Source of the DNA: Anadara kagoshimensis
Taxonomy: Eukaryota > Mollusca > Bivalvia > Arcoida > Arcidae
Length of the DNA stretch: 64,000 nt
NCBI GenBank assembly: GCA_021292105.1
Contig: CM037861.1
Coordinates: 59,999,245-60,063,244, forward strand
Direction: 5' to 3'
The first letter of the stretch is position 1, and each line of letters begins with the position of its first letter. A program made the translations under genes and the position numbers. This document shows, piece by piece, positions 1 to 13,074 of this stretch. The notes under the pieces were generated by a model, which did not search any database, was not told where the DNA came from, and was given only the letters and a program-made list of their open reading frames with translations.

Positions 1-3000
1 TAATATCAACATAATCTTTACTAGCTTGAAAATATCTAGAATGGCATAATTGCTATTCATCCTAAATGATACATTTCTAGTATAAAACTAAGTTTTTATT
101 GAATACAAAATGAAAAAATATGTAATGCCACACTATAAAATTCTCTTTTAAATATGTATAAAATTTGTGCTTGATATTAAATCTCCGGAAATTTCCTACG
201 GCATAATAGTCGCTTTCTTTATTATTTTGTTTTTGATTTTGATGGTAATGATGTGTGTATTACCATGGTAGCCGACATATAACAAAAAATTTAAATTTTT
301 TCTTTATAACTCGTTGTCTGTATTTTTCTAAACCTGTGCGTCTAGATTACTTAAGATTAGATCACTAAAAATTATTTATACGTATAGCATCTGATCACTT
401 CATATTTCGAGAACTGACAGTTGAAATGGGAACAAGAAATCAAATATACCATTTGAGTAGATATGCAAAATCTACTGATTATTATAAGCATAGCGAGATA
501 TCTATTTCGAATTAGAAGTGAAAAGTCTTCCCCTTGGAAAAAGATACTTGCAATGTCTGGTAATATATCGCTTTGATTCATTCACTTTAAATGACCTGTA
601 TTGGAATACTTTGTGTACACAAATTACAGAGATTAAGAGACATATATAAGTACTTAAACCACATGTCATGCCATATAATAAGTAGCTTTATAATAAATAA
701 TTTTGATTTATTGTTGCTTTTGATAATGACAAACACATCGACCTCTGCTGTTTTATAACGTCCAATGTCAATAATATATATATATGTATATTAAAATAAC
801 TCATATATATCATTGTGAATAAAAATTGGTCGATAACGTTTTTATTCTAAATCGATTTTAATTTTGACATTCGCGTAATTTAGATTTTAAACAAATATTA
901 AATGTTAATGACAGGATCAATCGACGCATTTACAAACATAATATCATAGGAACGTGTAATGACAGATCCAAGATAACAAACACGCGAACACTACCGATCA
1001 TGACAGACAGGTGTAGATAGCTAAACAGGGGAAGTCTACCTGTTTGACGTAAATTAGTTTTAAAATTACTTTTTGCATAATGTTAGCATTTCAAAAATAG
1101 ACTTATGTTTGTTGTCATTTAGACTTAACACAACACTGTGTGTGGCAAACTGTTAGCTTGGTAACCCATATCGGCATAGCAAATAGCTTCATTGAAGGTG
1201 ATAGAGAATAAAATATTGGTTAACTAAATAATGAAATATGTCCATAAATATTTACATCTATATACAAATTAATTCTTGTACAGAGGCGTTCTATAATTAA
1301 ATTACACAAAAGTCATGTCAGCTGTAAAAAAGGAATTACAGTGAATGACATTCCTTGACATCTGAAATTGTGTCACATAATCTGCAGTTGCACTTGTTCA
1401 GTGTTTCGTCTTCGAATATCATCTAAGCTAAACAAAATAAGCTTACTAGTAGCAAAGTGGCCCAAAATAAGATTAATCAGTCGATTATATTTTACTGTTG
1501 AAAATCAATTCTAATTTGTTCGAGACATGCTGCTGGTCCAATATTAAATATAAAAAGCACAATAAAGAAGATGAGGATGTGAGCAATTTTAACATTTACC
1601 GTTTACATCTCCATATATCTATTCAAGGAGAATCAAATTGCATCAAATGAAATTTTTGATAGCACTTTAGTCGTCGTTCCCTCTATATCTAGTAGTTTTG
1701 ATATCTTCAATGTTAATGAGGTTCACGAAAGTAACAAGAAATTGAATTAAAAATATGTTTGTATCAAGAAAGTTCGTGTTAATGCTCGGATAAAACAATC
1801 ACTGATGACATCTTAATATGTTGAATTCTAAACAGTGTAAAGTAGCAATGTTTTATTTATATCAAATTGTCTGATGTTATCTTACTGGCTTATATTTTAA
1901 GTAGTATTTCTTTCAATACTATATTTCTCTATATTTACCTTATATAAATAATTTGAGTTGAGTTGTTTTTGGGAACAAAGGGTTTTTTTAAACCACAGAC
2001 TGTGAGTATAATTTTCAATTTAGGAACATACTAAAAGTAAGTACTTTATTTGATATGGCGTTTTTAAAATTCGGGAGGTTAAGAATTAGTTGCACTAATT
2101 TGTACCCATATAACTTTTAATGTCTTATTTTATTTATTTATTTTTTTCCAGAGCATCAGCTGGTAGAATGTCTAAAGCACCAGTTTATGGAACATATCGC
2201 CTGTCAACGTCTATGTTTGTAGAAACTCGGGAAGATACTCTTTAGAAAGTTGAATTTGTCACATCTATTGTCGAGGATCTACGGTGAAACTAATGAAAAC
2301 TATTTGCCTCTATCGACCTAGAAATGACAAAATCGTGATTGGAACGTGCAGCACCAGTTACTTATACGTTTAACTGGTCCAACTAAGAATCTGATGAACT
2401 GGTGGATTAGATGGAATGTTTAAACTGAATCGTTATATTATCAGTGACACACTGATAACAACAAACTTGCCTCAAGAACAAAACATGAGAATAAAAAACC
2501 ACCAGGAAAGGAAATTAAGACATGATTTTGACACATTAAGACATGCATCTGTCTCAGACCTATTTGTACTAGAAGAAATCGACCACTTAGTTTTACTATT
2601 GGTATCATTCGTAATTTTCAGAGACATGCTGATAGTTTTGACAAAATGTTGATGTTAAAAAGGTTTAATAATGCTTTCAGTGGTTTTAATATAAAATACC
2701 AACAGGAAAAGTACACAAAGACAAAAGCTAAACAACCATACAAATACTGTTGGTAAATCCTCTTACGTCTCCAGCTGATATCTGTTCTTAAGGTAAAAGA
2801 AATCGACAAATGATTTATTGAGTCGTCTTTTTGTTAAGTCCATCATATGCTATTATCGCTTAAAAAATTTTTTTAGAAGCATATTATGAGGTGTATTGGT
2901 ACAACTTATAATCTTTCAGTAAGTAAGTCATGTATGCTTCTACTAGTGCTATGGTAATATTAAACTAAGATGAATGATATCTTTGATGACACCCCAAAGC

Positions 3001-3077
3001 AAGACTCCTTTTTATTGCAGAAGGACTTATTGGTTTGCCTGATTTTAGCCTTAGTTGTTTAACATTCAATTTCATCG

Positions 3078-3210
3078 GTATCAATCCAACACAAACATTT
3101 CAGTTTTTCTTCGAATCATAATCTTAAAACAAAGTAAAACCTTTGAAAACTGAATAATAAATTTAAACACGTATATTCTCTCACCAGGGCAGTGTGTCCA
3201 TGTGATACGA
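3078..3210 (+). repeat. DR1 dispersed repeat, degenerate
   Basis: CCAACACAAACATTTCAG, AAAACAAAGTAAAACCTTTG and a CACCAGGGCAGTG remnant of the core. It occupies the position paralogous to the copy at 9208-9345. Confidence 0.5.
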
Positions 3211-3234
3211 AAGAATAGACACTGCTGGACTCTG

Positions 3235-4170
3235 TCTAGCTAGCAACCATATATAGATTGTTTGCTGGTTTTTTTTTATCAAACACAACAAATATTTTAT
3301 CTATCAAACACTCCAACATTTTATTGATCGTATTTTCTTTTTCTTTGGGGTCCGTATGTACTTGACAAAATAATCAGCATCACTGCTAAGCACTAGATAT
3401 TTGTATTTTGGCTTACCGTTTTTGTAAAAGAATGAAAAGTGAATAATTTGTTTAAGACGTTCTTTCAATTTTGAATGAGAGATAGTGGTGTAAAGTGTAG
3501 ATTACACTGTTTACACGGGATAAAGTATTAGAAGCAGGATGTACAAGCAATTCTTTAGAATTTTTAGGAATCCACATTTGATGGCTGCCGGATATAGAAT
3601 AAAATTTATCTGAATGAGACTGTAGATCGTCTTTGACGACTGCCTATATATGTGTTAGAGTTACCGATTATGAATTTGTATTACATTTAGATTGACCTTG
3701 TATATATCTTTCCTTCTATGGATATTTATGGAATTTAGGAATTCAATACAAGTAGAGAAGGCCAAATTTCTCCTTTTTAAGATTGATACCGAAAGAGTCT
3801 AAAGCTCCTCTATGGTTTGGAAGAACTTTAGTCAAATTAGTTCTGGTATATATAGGGTTATTTGGTATACTATCTAAACCAAGCTCCTTAATAAGATATC
3901 CAAGTAGAAAGCCTTATCACTTGGGACAACAATATAATTTTTGTGTATGTCTGTTAGAAATGCCGAAAATTCTTAATCTCTGAGTACTGAAAACGGTTCA
4001 GTTCACATAGACACAAGTTTGGCAATCCTCGTTTAACGAAAGATCTAACAACTCTTAAGTAGTCGGATAAGGTGTAAAGCATCTTCTTATTTAGCCCAAC
4101 GTCCAGAATATTCTTCAACACAATCCATTACAATTCTGGTCCATAAATATATGGAGAAGACGAACAAGAT
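3235..4170 (-). pseudogene. Decayed Penelope-like element reverse transcriptase fragment
   Basis: The minus strand carries broken reading frames that together follow the order of a Penelope-like (PLE) reverse transcriptase. In coding order: a stretch with LTKVLPNHRGALDSFGI (about 3838-3781), QMWIPKNSKELL (about 3583-3548), KYKYLVLSSDADYFVKYI (about 3417-3361) and MLECLIDKIFVVF (about 3325-3270). These match the fingers and early palm region of PLE RTs. The rest of the palm (the MGTNCAPL region), the YxDD region and any GIY-YIG endonuclease are absent. Several stops and frame changes show it is dead. It ends next to a degenerate DR1 copy and is missing from the paralogous segment B. The family assignment is from recalled family signatures, not a database search. 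Confidence 0.7.
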
Positions 4171-5204
4171 CAGGTAGTTGGAGTAAAATTATGAGAGTTT
4201 AAACACTGCAATGTTTGTTAATTTTTAACTTTAGATTGTACTTGCTTATTTTGAAAAATATTGGAAATCTGTATAGCATCTTTGCTTTTGCTAGCATAAT
4301 GTAATTTCATATATTGGAGTTGACCATCGCTCTGGATATCGTCTTCTCGAGCTGATTTAAACAGTTTGGCATACAAAGTACTTAAGCAACATAACGTAAT
4401 TGCTGATATATAATTTTAGTTGCTGTCGGTGTAGGATTGGTTACACCATTATATGTACATGATCTAAAAAGTTGCGTATTCTCTTCTGATTGCATTAGTT
4501 ATTGTGATATAATATGTCTCATTTTAGCTTTGGAATGTCAAACTGTCTGCATTCTATTTACAATTTTTCTATTTGACTTTGATGGATATGTATATTTTTT
4601 CACAAAAAAATTAAGTAAAGAATGCATGGATATTTCATTTCCTAGCAAAATATCGTTTTTTGAAACAAACGTTTAGTAATCCCATTCTAAACACAACAAT
4701 TAGACTAAAATAACTTCAATTGTGCCTAAAAAATATAATGCGAGCAGCTACAATTTTTAAATTGTCTCCCTCTTCAGTGTGCTAGGGACTCAGGTACGTC
4801 TGTCCTAGTGATCTTCACATGTTCTGTTGGTGAGATTAAAAAAGTCTCTGACATGAATATATCCGAACCTTTTGTGTGGAATGTTTATCGATTACTCTGC
4901 AGTTAGGGATTTCACGGTTTACTGCGTTCTGTACATGTTGGCTCAACACAATTACGCACGGCTTCAAATGAAGCGTTGTTTCATCTTGTTGTGAATGCGA
5001 ATATTCTGTCAGCCAACATTAAATATTGGAAATGGAAAGTTTATTTTTTATTTTATTTCAGAAATGAAATTTGAAATATATTTTTGAAAATATGATTTCA
5101 TTTTAATATGGAAAATCTTCTACAGTGAATTTACAGTGACGCCCATGATTAAAATATGTACATTATTTGCTTGTTTCATAACAATGTAATGATAAATTAC
5201 ATTA

Positions 5205-5292
5205 CCCTGAAACTGTTTGAGGGCATTGATTAGCCTAGACCTGCAAAATTCTTGGGTAACTAATTTATTTGTAAGCAGCTTGCTTCGTTTAA
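5205..5292 (+). repeat. DR1 dispersed repeat, 3' tail only
   Basis: AACTGTTTGAGGGCATTGAT, TAGCCTAGACCTGCAAAAT and GTAAGCAGCTTGCTTCG match the last ~90 bases of DR1. Confidence 0.6.
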
Positions 5293-5580
5293 TGAAATTG
5301 TTGTCGTGGAAATAGGCTCTACGATAGCGTATTAATTGCGAAACAAATACACCATAAGCAGAGAAAGCAGGTGTATTGGTCCACAGAAAAGGACAGTTGC
5401 CAATAGAAAAAAATCATTATGTTATTCAAATAACTTCAAATGTTACATTTCGTTGACACCATAATTGAGAATTCGTTTCATGGTCACTGGGTTAGATGAT
5501 ATTCACATAATTCCCAACGTTAGAACTATTTGGAGATAGAACACTATCTGTGTATCCGTATTTGAATCAATTGGATAAAT

Positions 5581-5932
5581 CAAAACAAACACACTTACCC
5601 ATGTCCGAATCTAAATCCAGAAGCAAAGTAAAAACTTTGGAACTGACAAATCAGGTTAGACACGTGAACTTTTACCAAGTAAGTGAGGCCGGGTGCTCCG
5701 GTATGGTAAGCACTTCTTAATTACCTAGCTACACCAGCGAGTAACAAAAATTGTGTGAAAGGAACATGGAATTATGGGGCGTCAAATATATCCAGAACAA
5801 TCCTGGACACAGAGACATCAAACTTATCAACAATACTGCGATCACGTCCATAAAACTTTTTGAGGGCCTTGATAAGCCTAGGCTTGCAATATCCCTGAGT
5901 CAACAATTTTTTGCAAGCAGCCTGCTTCCAGA
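5581..5932 (+). repeat. DR1 dispersed repeat, near full length
   Basis: Reference copy for the family called DR1 here (~350 bp, non-coding). Landmarks in order: CAAACACACTTACCCATGTC; GAAGCAAAGTAAAAACTTTG; ACACGTGAACTT; the core AAGTGAGGCCGGGTGCTCCG, with a GGTAAGCACTTC stretch; a CTAGCTACACC box; then GGAACATGGAATTATGGGGC, CAACAATACTGCGATC and AAGCCTAGGCTTGCAATATC, ending near CAAGCAGCCTGCTTC. The core can form a small stem (GGTGC/GCACC in better copies). I see no terminal inverted repeats, poly-A tail or Pol III boxes, so the class is unclear (SINE tail, MITE or satellite-like). Confidence 0.75.
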
Positions 5933-7146
5933 TTTGGCATATATAAAACTGAAATCATATTGAATACAATGAAAAAAACCCTTATATAATGTTACACTAT
6001 AAAATTCCATTTTAATATGGCATGTATGAAATTCATTTTAAATATACAATCATATAATTCGTGTTTGATATTTAATCTCCGGAAATTTTCTACGGCATAA
6101 TAGTCGCTTTCTTTATTATTTTGTCTTTAATAGCGACGTTAATGATGTGTTTATTGCCATGGTAGCCGACACTTAACAGAACATATTAAATTATTTTTCA
6201 TAACCCCTTGTCTCTCTCTTTTCCTAAACCTGTGCTCTAAGAGCACTTAAGCTACATTGCTTAAACATTTTAATTTTGTATACAATCTGTTCAATACATA
6301 TTTCGATTACTAACGGTTGAAATCGAAACCAGGATTTTAATATACGCTTGGAATGTATATGCAAAATATACTGCAAAACAATAAGTATGACAATATATCT
6401 TCCTCGAATTAATAGGGATGTTTTGTTATATATATATACTGAGAATTTTGTACATTTCAATATTATCATTGTTGAAAAGCAGAGATTACTCGCTCAGCAG
6501 AACACAGACGGAAGTTTGGTGAAGTATTCAATTGCTTCAAGTACAAAGAACCATTGATGAGAGTTAAGTGTCGTAAACAAAGACCAACCGAAGCACATTG
6601 TTAACTAAAAAACCAAAGCAACGCAAAGTATTTCCTTCGAAAAGATACATGCAATAATTGTTTATTTATCGTTTAGATTTAAATTTAACGTTTTAAATGA
6701 CATGTATTGGATTATCCATGCTTTCACACCTTACATAGAATTAAGAGTCATATATATGTTCTCGAACCACATTTCATGCCATTTCACAAGTAAATTTATA
6801 TTCAATCAGTTTATTTTCTTGTTGCTTTTGCTAATAAGAAACACATAAAGCGTTGCTGTTTTTATATTTTATAACGTACAATATCAATAAAAGAGACATG
6901 TAGACGAATGTCAAAATTAAAATCGATTTTAAAAAAAAAAAATTTATTAATGTGAGTGACTAATCGGTAATGTTTTGTTTTTAAAATCGATTTTTATTTT
7001 GGCATTCACATAATTTATAATTCAATTATCAAATGTTTATGAAGAATCAATGAGCGAAATCGCAAACATTATATCATAATATATAAACATCATGTAATGA
7101 CGTACAAGGAAAGAAATATTTCAAGTATCAGAGACAGAACAAAGTT

Positions 7147-7158
7147 CACACACACACA

Positions 7159-7192
<34 letters not shown>
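7147..7192. repeat. (CA)n microsatellite
   Basis: CA repeats with a single AA interruption, in segment B; absent from the paralogous position in segment A. Confidence 0.95.
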
Positions 7193-7193
<1 letters not shown>

Positions 7194-9207
7194 CCGTGAC
7201 CCGTAAAGTTTCTTGATCACGACATGCAGGTGTAGCTAGTTAAACATTAGGAGCTTAACCTTCCTTTCGAGCTTACTCGATCTAGTTGAAGTCTACCATT
7301 TAGTTTTCGATTAATTTATTCCTTAGGATTGCAATTTCCAAATGAACTTGTATGTTTGTATTTGATTAACGACCAAACGCAACACAAAAAATAAAAAAAA
7401 AAATAATAATTAAGGCTATGATTGAAGTCTCTCTAGGGACAACCCATAAAGTTTTATATCTATATACTGCTGAACAACAATTAATTTCTAACTTGTATAT
7501 AGGTGTTCTATAGTTAAGTTTAACAAACTTTGTAAGGAGACCGTGTCGGTTGTTAGAGAGAGGAATTACTGTACATCCATGTCAACTAAAATTGTATCAC
7601 ATAATCCGCAGTTGCAAAGTATATTATAAAGGTTACATGATTTGCTCGTTTAATCTTCTGGTATCATATATGCTAAACAAAATACGCTTACTAGTACATG
7701 CTTGACCCAAAATAAGATAAATCGCTCGGTAATGTTTAAACTGTTTTAAATCGATCCAAATTTTTCTGAGATGTGCTGCTGGTCTAATATTAGAACTAAA
7801 TAAGCACAATATATTAAATTAGGATGTGAGCAATTCTAACATCGAAACCATTTACATCCTCATGTATCTTCTCAAGGAGAACAAATGCAGGAAATAAAAT
7901 TTTCTGATAGCACTTTAGTCGTCTTGACGTCTGTATCTAGAAAATGTGATGCCATCAACCTTTTAAAGGCTCAAGAAAATAACATGAAATTATATTTAAC
8001 ATATGTGTGTATCGCTACAGTTTGTGTTAAATCTGGGATAAAATAATCACTGATGACATCTTAATATTTTCAATTGTAAATAGTGTAAAGTGGCATTCTT
8101 TTATCAAGATCGAATTATTTGATGTTATCTTAATAAATCATATTTTAAGTAGTTTGTCTTTTTTTACCATGTTGTACCTATATTTTACTCTATATTTATA
8201 AGGTCAGTAGGTTAATTGGGAAAATGGCTTATTTCAAAGTCTAAACATGTCTTTCACTGACCACATTTTGTAAATAAGTTGAAGAAGATGATTTTTTTAA
8301 CTAAGCAATAAACACCACAGTATTGTTGTATTGATTCCAAATTTAAATTAATGTTTTCTATTCTCTTGTCTTAGTTACAGGTTTTTAATTCTAAGTTACA
8401 AATTATTGTTAAGACTATAACTTAGAACAATTTTAATGATTGTGATGAATCATTTCTTTATCCACTTCCAAAGAAAATACTTTACTCCACTTCCGCATTG
8501 CTGATGTTGTACAGGTCTAACTGGATTACGTTAATATATTGAAAGTGAATCTCATAGATTTCAAATAGAATGAAGTGATTTGAAACACAAAAAATATCGT
8601 CTTACCAAGATAAAATGGAACCATAGTCATTTAATTTGAGAAACGGGAAGAAGAAATCTAGACATGATGAGCGCATGTTGAGACATGCATCTAAACATAT
8701 TTGAAATAGGATTAATAAGTAAATTAGTTTTTTTTCTGTTAAAGTTGGTCTTTATTTTGAAGGAGCCATGCTGATATTTGAGGCAAAAAATTGATGTTGA
8801 ACTTAATAAAAATATCGTCAGTGTTTCTAACATAAGACACCAGCAAGAAAACGAACCATATAGTATAAACAAACAAATGCTGTGGGGGATCCTCTTACGT
8901 CGCCAGCTTTTATCTCTACTTAGGTTACAGATATCAACTAGGGATTTATCAAGTGACAAATTAGCTGTCTTCTTGTCTAGTCTATCATATGCTATTATCA
9001 CCTTTTGAAACATAGATATGGTTTTTAATGTGTACAGAGAAACTTATAATCTTGAAGTTAGATTTGGTAGTCATGTAAACGACGAGCATAATTTTAAGCA
9101 TGTTAAATATGGTATCTTTAATAGCATCTCAAGACGGCTTTTTATTCTAATATTTCTTTTTGGTTTGCCTGAATTTAGCTACGTTGTCTTATATTTAACA
9201 TGAACAG

Positions 9208-9345
9208 TATCAATTAAACACAAACATAATGTTCTATGTTACATTCACAATACCAAAAGCAAAGTGAAAATGGCAAGTTAAGATGGGCACGAACATTTTC
9301 CACAAAGGAAGTGAGGACGTGTGCTCCGGGTGTTTAGATACCTTT
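9208..9345 (+). repeat. DR1 dispersed repeat, 5' half and core
   Basis: CAATTAAACACAAACATAAT, AGCAAAGTGAAAATGG and GGAAGTGAGGACGTGTGCTC follow the DR1 5' half and core. Confidence 0.6.
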
Positions 9346-10159
9346 TGTGGTACACTAATAAGATATTACATAGTATTTAACCAACATTAATGGATATCTT
9401 ATGTATTTGTATTTGCAGTCAGTCTACAATCGGTAATTTCTCTATATGTAAATGATCTAAATATGATTCTTCTTCCATTCTGGTTTTATTTGTTTATTAC
9501 TGTATTTTTGTTATATTTGTCTTGGTGAAGTGTGTGTCTCTCAGAAAGATGTTTATTGTTTATTTATATTCTATACATATGTACAAGTTAATAAAATTTT
9601 TAATACGGAATACATCGCTATTATTTTTCGTTTGAAGCAGATACTATGTTATTCCATTTCAAACAAAAATTACAAAAGTATTCCTTTTCTAAATTTTGTC
9701 TAAAAATATAAATAAAAATATATATTTTGACAGACAGAGGATTTAAATTGTATCACTATACAATATGATGGGACTCATGTAACTCCAATCTTTACACATG
9801 GCGTCTTATTGCGATCCTTGACATGAATTTACTCATACCTTTTCTCTGTTATGTGTATCAATTACTCTGCAGTTACGGACTTCACGGTTTACTGCGTTTC
9901 TTACATGTTGGTTCAACACAAACACGCAGGGCTTCAAATACAGCGTTGTTACATCTTGGTGTGAATGCAAATAATCTGTCAGCAAGCAACGGCATTGAAA
10001 ATATTAAGTTTTTTTTATATTTTATGTCAGTGATTAAATGTATTTTGAAAATATGATATGATGTATTTATACGGAGACGCTTCTATTGTGATTTTACATA
10101 AACACCTATGATTGCAATTTGCGAAGTGTTTGTTTGTTTCATCACACAAGGTTATCATC

Positions 10160-10262
10160 AAAAACAAACAAACCAATCCATATCCAAACCATATTCCAAA
10201 ACAAAATAAAAACGTTGTAATTGACCTATAAGATTAAACAAGTCCCTATATTACCGTCACAT
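10160..10262 (+). repeat. DR1 dispersed repeat, 5' part
   Basis: CAAACAAACCAATCCATATC and ACAAAATAAAAACGTTGTAA match the first ~90 bases of DR1; the core is missing. Confidence 0.5.
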
Positions 10263-12721
10263 CCAAGGTGCTTTACAAATAGTGACCCCTTAAATGTACC
10301 ATTAAAATTTTAAAACGTTGTTTAATCAACAGTTGAATGGCATGAACATGTACACGATATTTTATGAAAACATACTATTTTAATATTGACTAATGTATGG
10401 ATTCATTTGTTTTTAATGAAACAGGTACATAGCATGCGCTATGATAGCATGTTTACACCAATTTTATTGTAAAAGAAATCAAATCGACTGCATGTAAAAG
10501 ATTATGAAATAGCTAAGCGGATTGCTTTAACGGTCTCTTTATGTACTATATTGACCTCATCCAGAATTTAGACAAACAAACACTGTTCGCCTTTTTATTC
10601 TCGTTTCCAAAAAAAAACCCATCTAGATAATGTTCAACTCCGGTAAACAAATTTCTTTCATATCTGTTTATTGTATGGTGATTCTAATAGAAACTTTCAA
10701 AAGGCGTGCTATAATACATTTAAAGTAGAACTATATTGATTTAAAATGCTGTCTAGTCTTAATATTGTCGTTTAGCAAGTAAGTTTCCGGGTTCTAATCC
10801 TATTACTCACGTTACTTTGACGACAAAGGAAAATGCCTCAAAATATTACATTATCAGTGATAGGTTTATATTTGATATATATTTGATAACATTGTTGTTC
10901 GTGAAATCCTCTATGTGATTTCATATCAATATATTGGAATTAAAATGTAGTGTAGCGGTTTTATAACTTCTTGAACCATCAATGTATTTTAAAACCGGCT
11001 TCAGTACTTTTGGGGATACAGAGATAATAATGTTGACAACCATACGTAGTTTTACACAGAATAAACGAACACGGGTTTCTAAACCATCAGACGTATAGGA
11101 TTAATTCCCATGATATGATGGAACATTAGATAATAAATTACTATCATGTATATACCTAATTGACTTATGTATTATATATCCGGTAACTGTTTGTATTTGG
11201 TATCGATTTCAAATTCCAAACCGTTGATCTAGACAATATCCTCAGAATGGACGTTGTACACGGTTTAGAGTTATATGCTTTTAATGTCCGAAGAGATTTA
11301 GACAGGATTGTAAAAATAGGATTAAAACTGATATAGAAATCTGCATCTAAAAACATAAACATGGTATTCATCAGTGTAACACAACAAACTGAAGAATATA
11401 AGAATTCACTATCAGTGTCCATGTAGGATAGGAAAATCTAATCCGTGACTTTGAGCATTTCAATCAGAGACGAGTGATTCTCTAAACGAGTCTATGACAG
11501 AAATGTTCAACCTTAAATGTCGGTAAGATTTCCTAACCCATCATGGATATAATTGTAATGTGTGTTAAATTTCTTTTCTTTTCTTTTAATGTCAAAGCTT
11601 GGTTTGACATGTGTTTTATATAGACATTGACGCCATATTGTTAAATTCAACCTTGTTATTCAACGCTCTTCATAAATGTAAAGATGACCATTAGAAGAAT
11701 TTGCTAAAATCATGGTTGATAAAGGATGCACACAATTGAAACACATTACGAATTGATTTTTTAAAACCTGGGTGTCATTTTTGTCACAAGATAGGTCATG
11801 TAATTATCTTACTATATATATCTGATTGGTTGAATTTTACTTATTCTTAGTTTTCAACGAAATTAAGAAATTACATATAATAGTATGGTGAACTGACCAT
11901 AAGATGAAAATGGTCGGAGAACTAACATTTACACCTTAACTAACGGATGGAGACCCCCGTATTGTGAACAACTCTCCGATGAAATGGAAATTTTCACCAG
12001 GACAAATTTTGCTTTTTGAATCACATATCGGAAAATCATTTATGAAATTAATAAATTTGGGCATTACGCTGTTTTTGTACTTTTCTAATTCCAAATAAAT
12101 GTAGAATTATGAATTGAGATTATCATTAGGATTCACTAGTAGCATTGGTAACATTTGTGATACCCAATATAACGACAATATTTTTTATAAATACAGTATC
12201 AAACACATTAGTTTTATTACCAAAATATGACCCAACGTTAGATAATAAATTACAAACAAATCTATTGACTATATATCCGGTGACTTTAAAATCTAAATTT
12301 CAATCCTAATTCGCTAATCCAAACAATTCCTGGATAAAGCAGTATGCATTCTGTGAATTCTTGATCAGAGTCAAAGAGTTTATAGCAGTATAATTAGATA
12401 CAGAAAACAATTGTCTATTGGATACCATGTACTTTGAGTTTGGGTAAACAAGAACATGAAAAAATCATGATTTATACATAAAACGACTATTTATTGTTAT
12501 TAATGATAATAAATACCTTGATATGTTCATATTCAGCAGACAACAAATATTACTTTTTTCAATTTTTAAAAATTGTGCATGTATATTAAATTAGAAATTC
12601 GATTTGAATATGATATACACAAATTTTGTTTTTATTTTATTTCTTTATCACGAAGTGTGTAATAGAAATCTAAATCGGCATAGTACATAATAACGACATT
12701 GGGTGATATGAAGCATCAAAC

Positions 12722-12895
12722 GTAATCAAAAACAAACATACTAATTCATGTCTGAATCACAATCCAGAAGCAAAGTAAAAACTTTGGAAATGAAAAGTTT
12801 GATTAGGCAAGCGAACTTGCACTAGGGAAGTTAGGCCGAGTGCTCCGGAAGGGTAAGCAGCTCTTGTTTATCTAGCTACACCTGCACAAAATCAT
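12722..12895 (+). repeat. DR1 dispersed repeat, 5' half and core
   Basis: CAAACATACTAATTCATGTC, GAAGCAAAGTAAAAACTTTG, GCCGAGTGCTCCGGAAGGGT and ATCTAGCTACACCTGC. A good copy, truncated 3' of the core. Confidence 0.7.
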
Positions 12896-12987
12896 TACAA
12901 AACTTCCATACAACCATAACAAAAAACAACATCATACAAATTGGATTTATTATCAAAACATAATGCAACATTAGATTATAAATTACT

Positions 12988-12989
<2 letters not shown>

Positions 12990-13073
<84 letters not shown>
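12990..13073. repeat. (AT)n microsatellite
   Basis: About 84 bases of almost pure alternating A and T, with one phase slip near 13033. It accounts for the run of alternating Ile and Tyr seen if translated. Confidence 0.95.

Positions 13074-13074
<1 letters not shown>

Larger units (their letters stand above)
75..5195 (+). repeat. Tandem segmental duplication, copy A
   Basis: Long diverged direct repeat of 5937-10160. Clear matching blocks are: ~150-285 with 6070-6180 (CTCCGGAAATTT, then ATAGTCGCTTTCTTTATT); ~1300-1430 with ~7550-7690; ~2480-2800 with ~8640-8920; ~3040-3210 with ~9150-9345; and ~4860-5000 with ~9820-9980 (ATTACTCTGCAGTTA). Copy A has ~1.1 kb (about 3215-4420) that B lacks, containing the Penelope-like fragment. 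It may extend beyond the window start. No coding frame is conserved between copies. Confidence 0.75.
5937..10160 (+). repeat. Tandem segmental duplication, copy B
   Basis: Shorter partner of the segment at 75-5195, in the same order and orientation. It carries a (CA)n tract absent from A and lacks the RT fragment. Because a DR1 copy (about 9208-9345) is shared with A (about 3078-3210), that insertion predates the duplication, whereas the RT fragment is either a later insertion in A or a deletion from B. Confidence 0.75.

Noticed and set aside
10755..10830. B-box-like GGGTTCTAATCC
   Set aside because: One mismatch to the B box and no convincing A box or tRNA fold, so it is not called as a tRNA or SINE.
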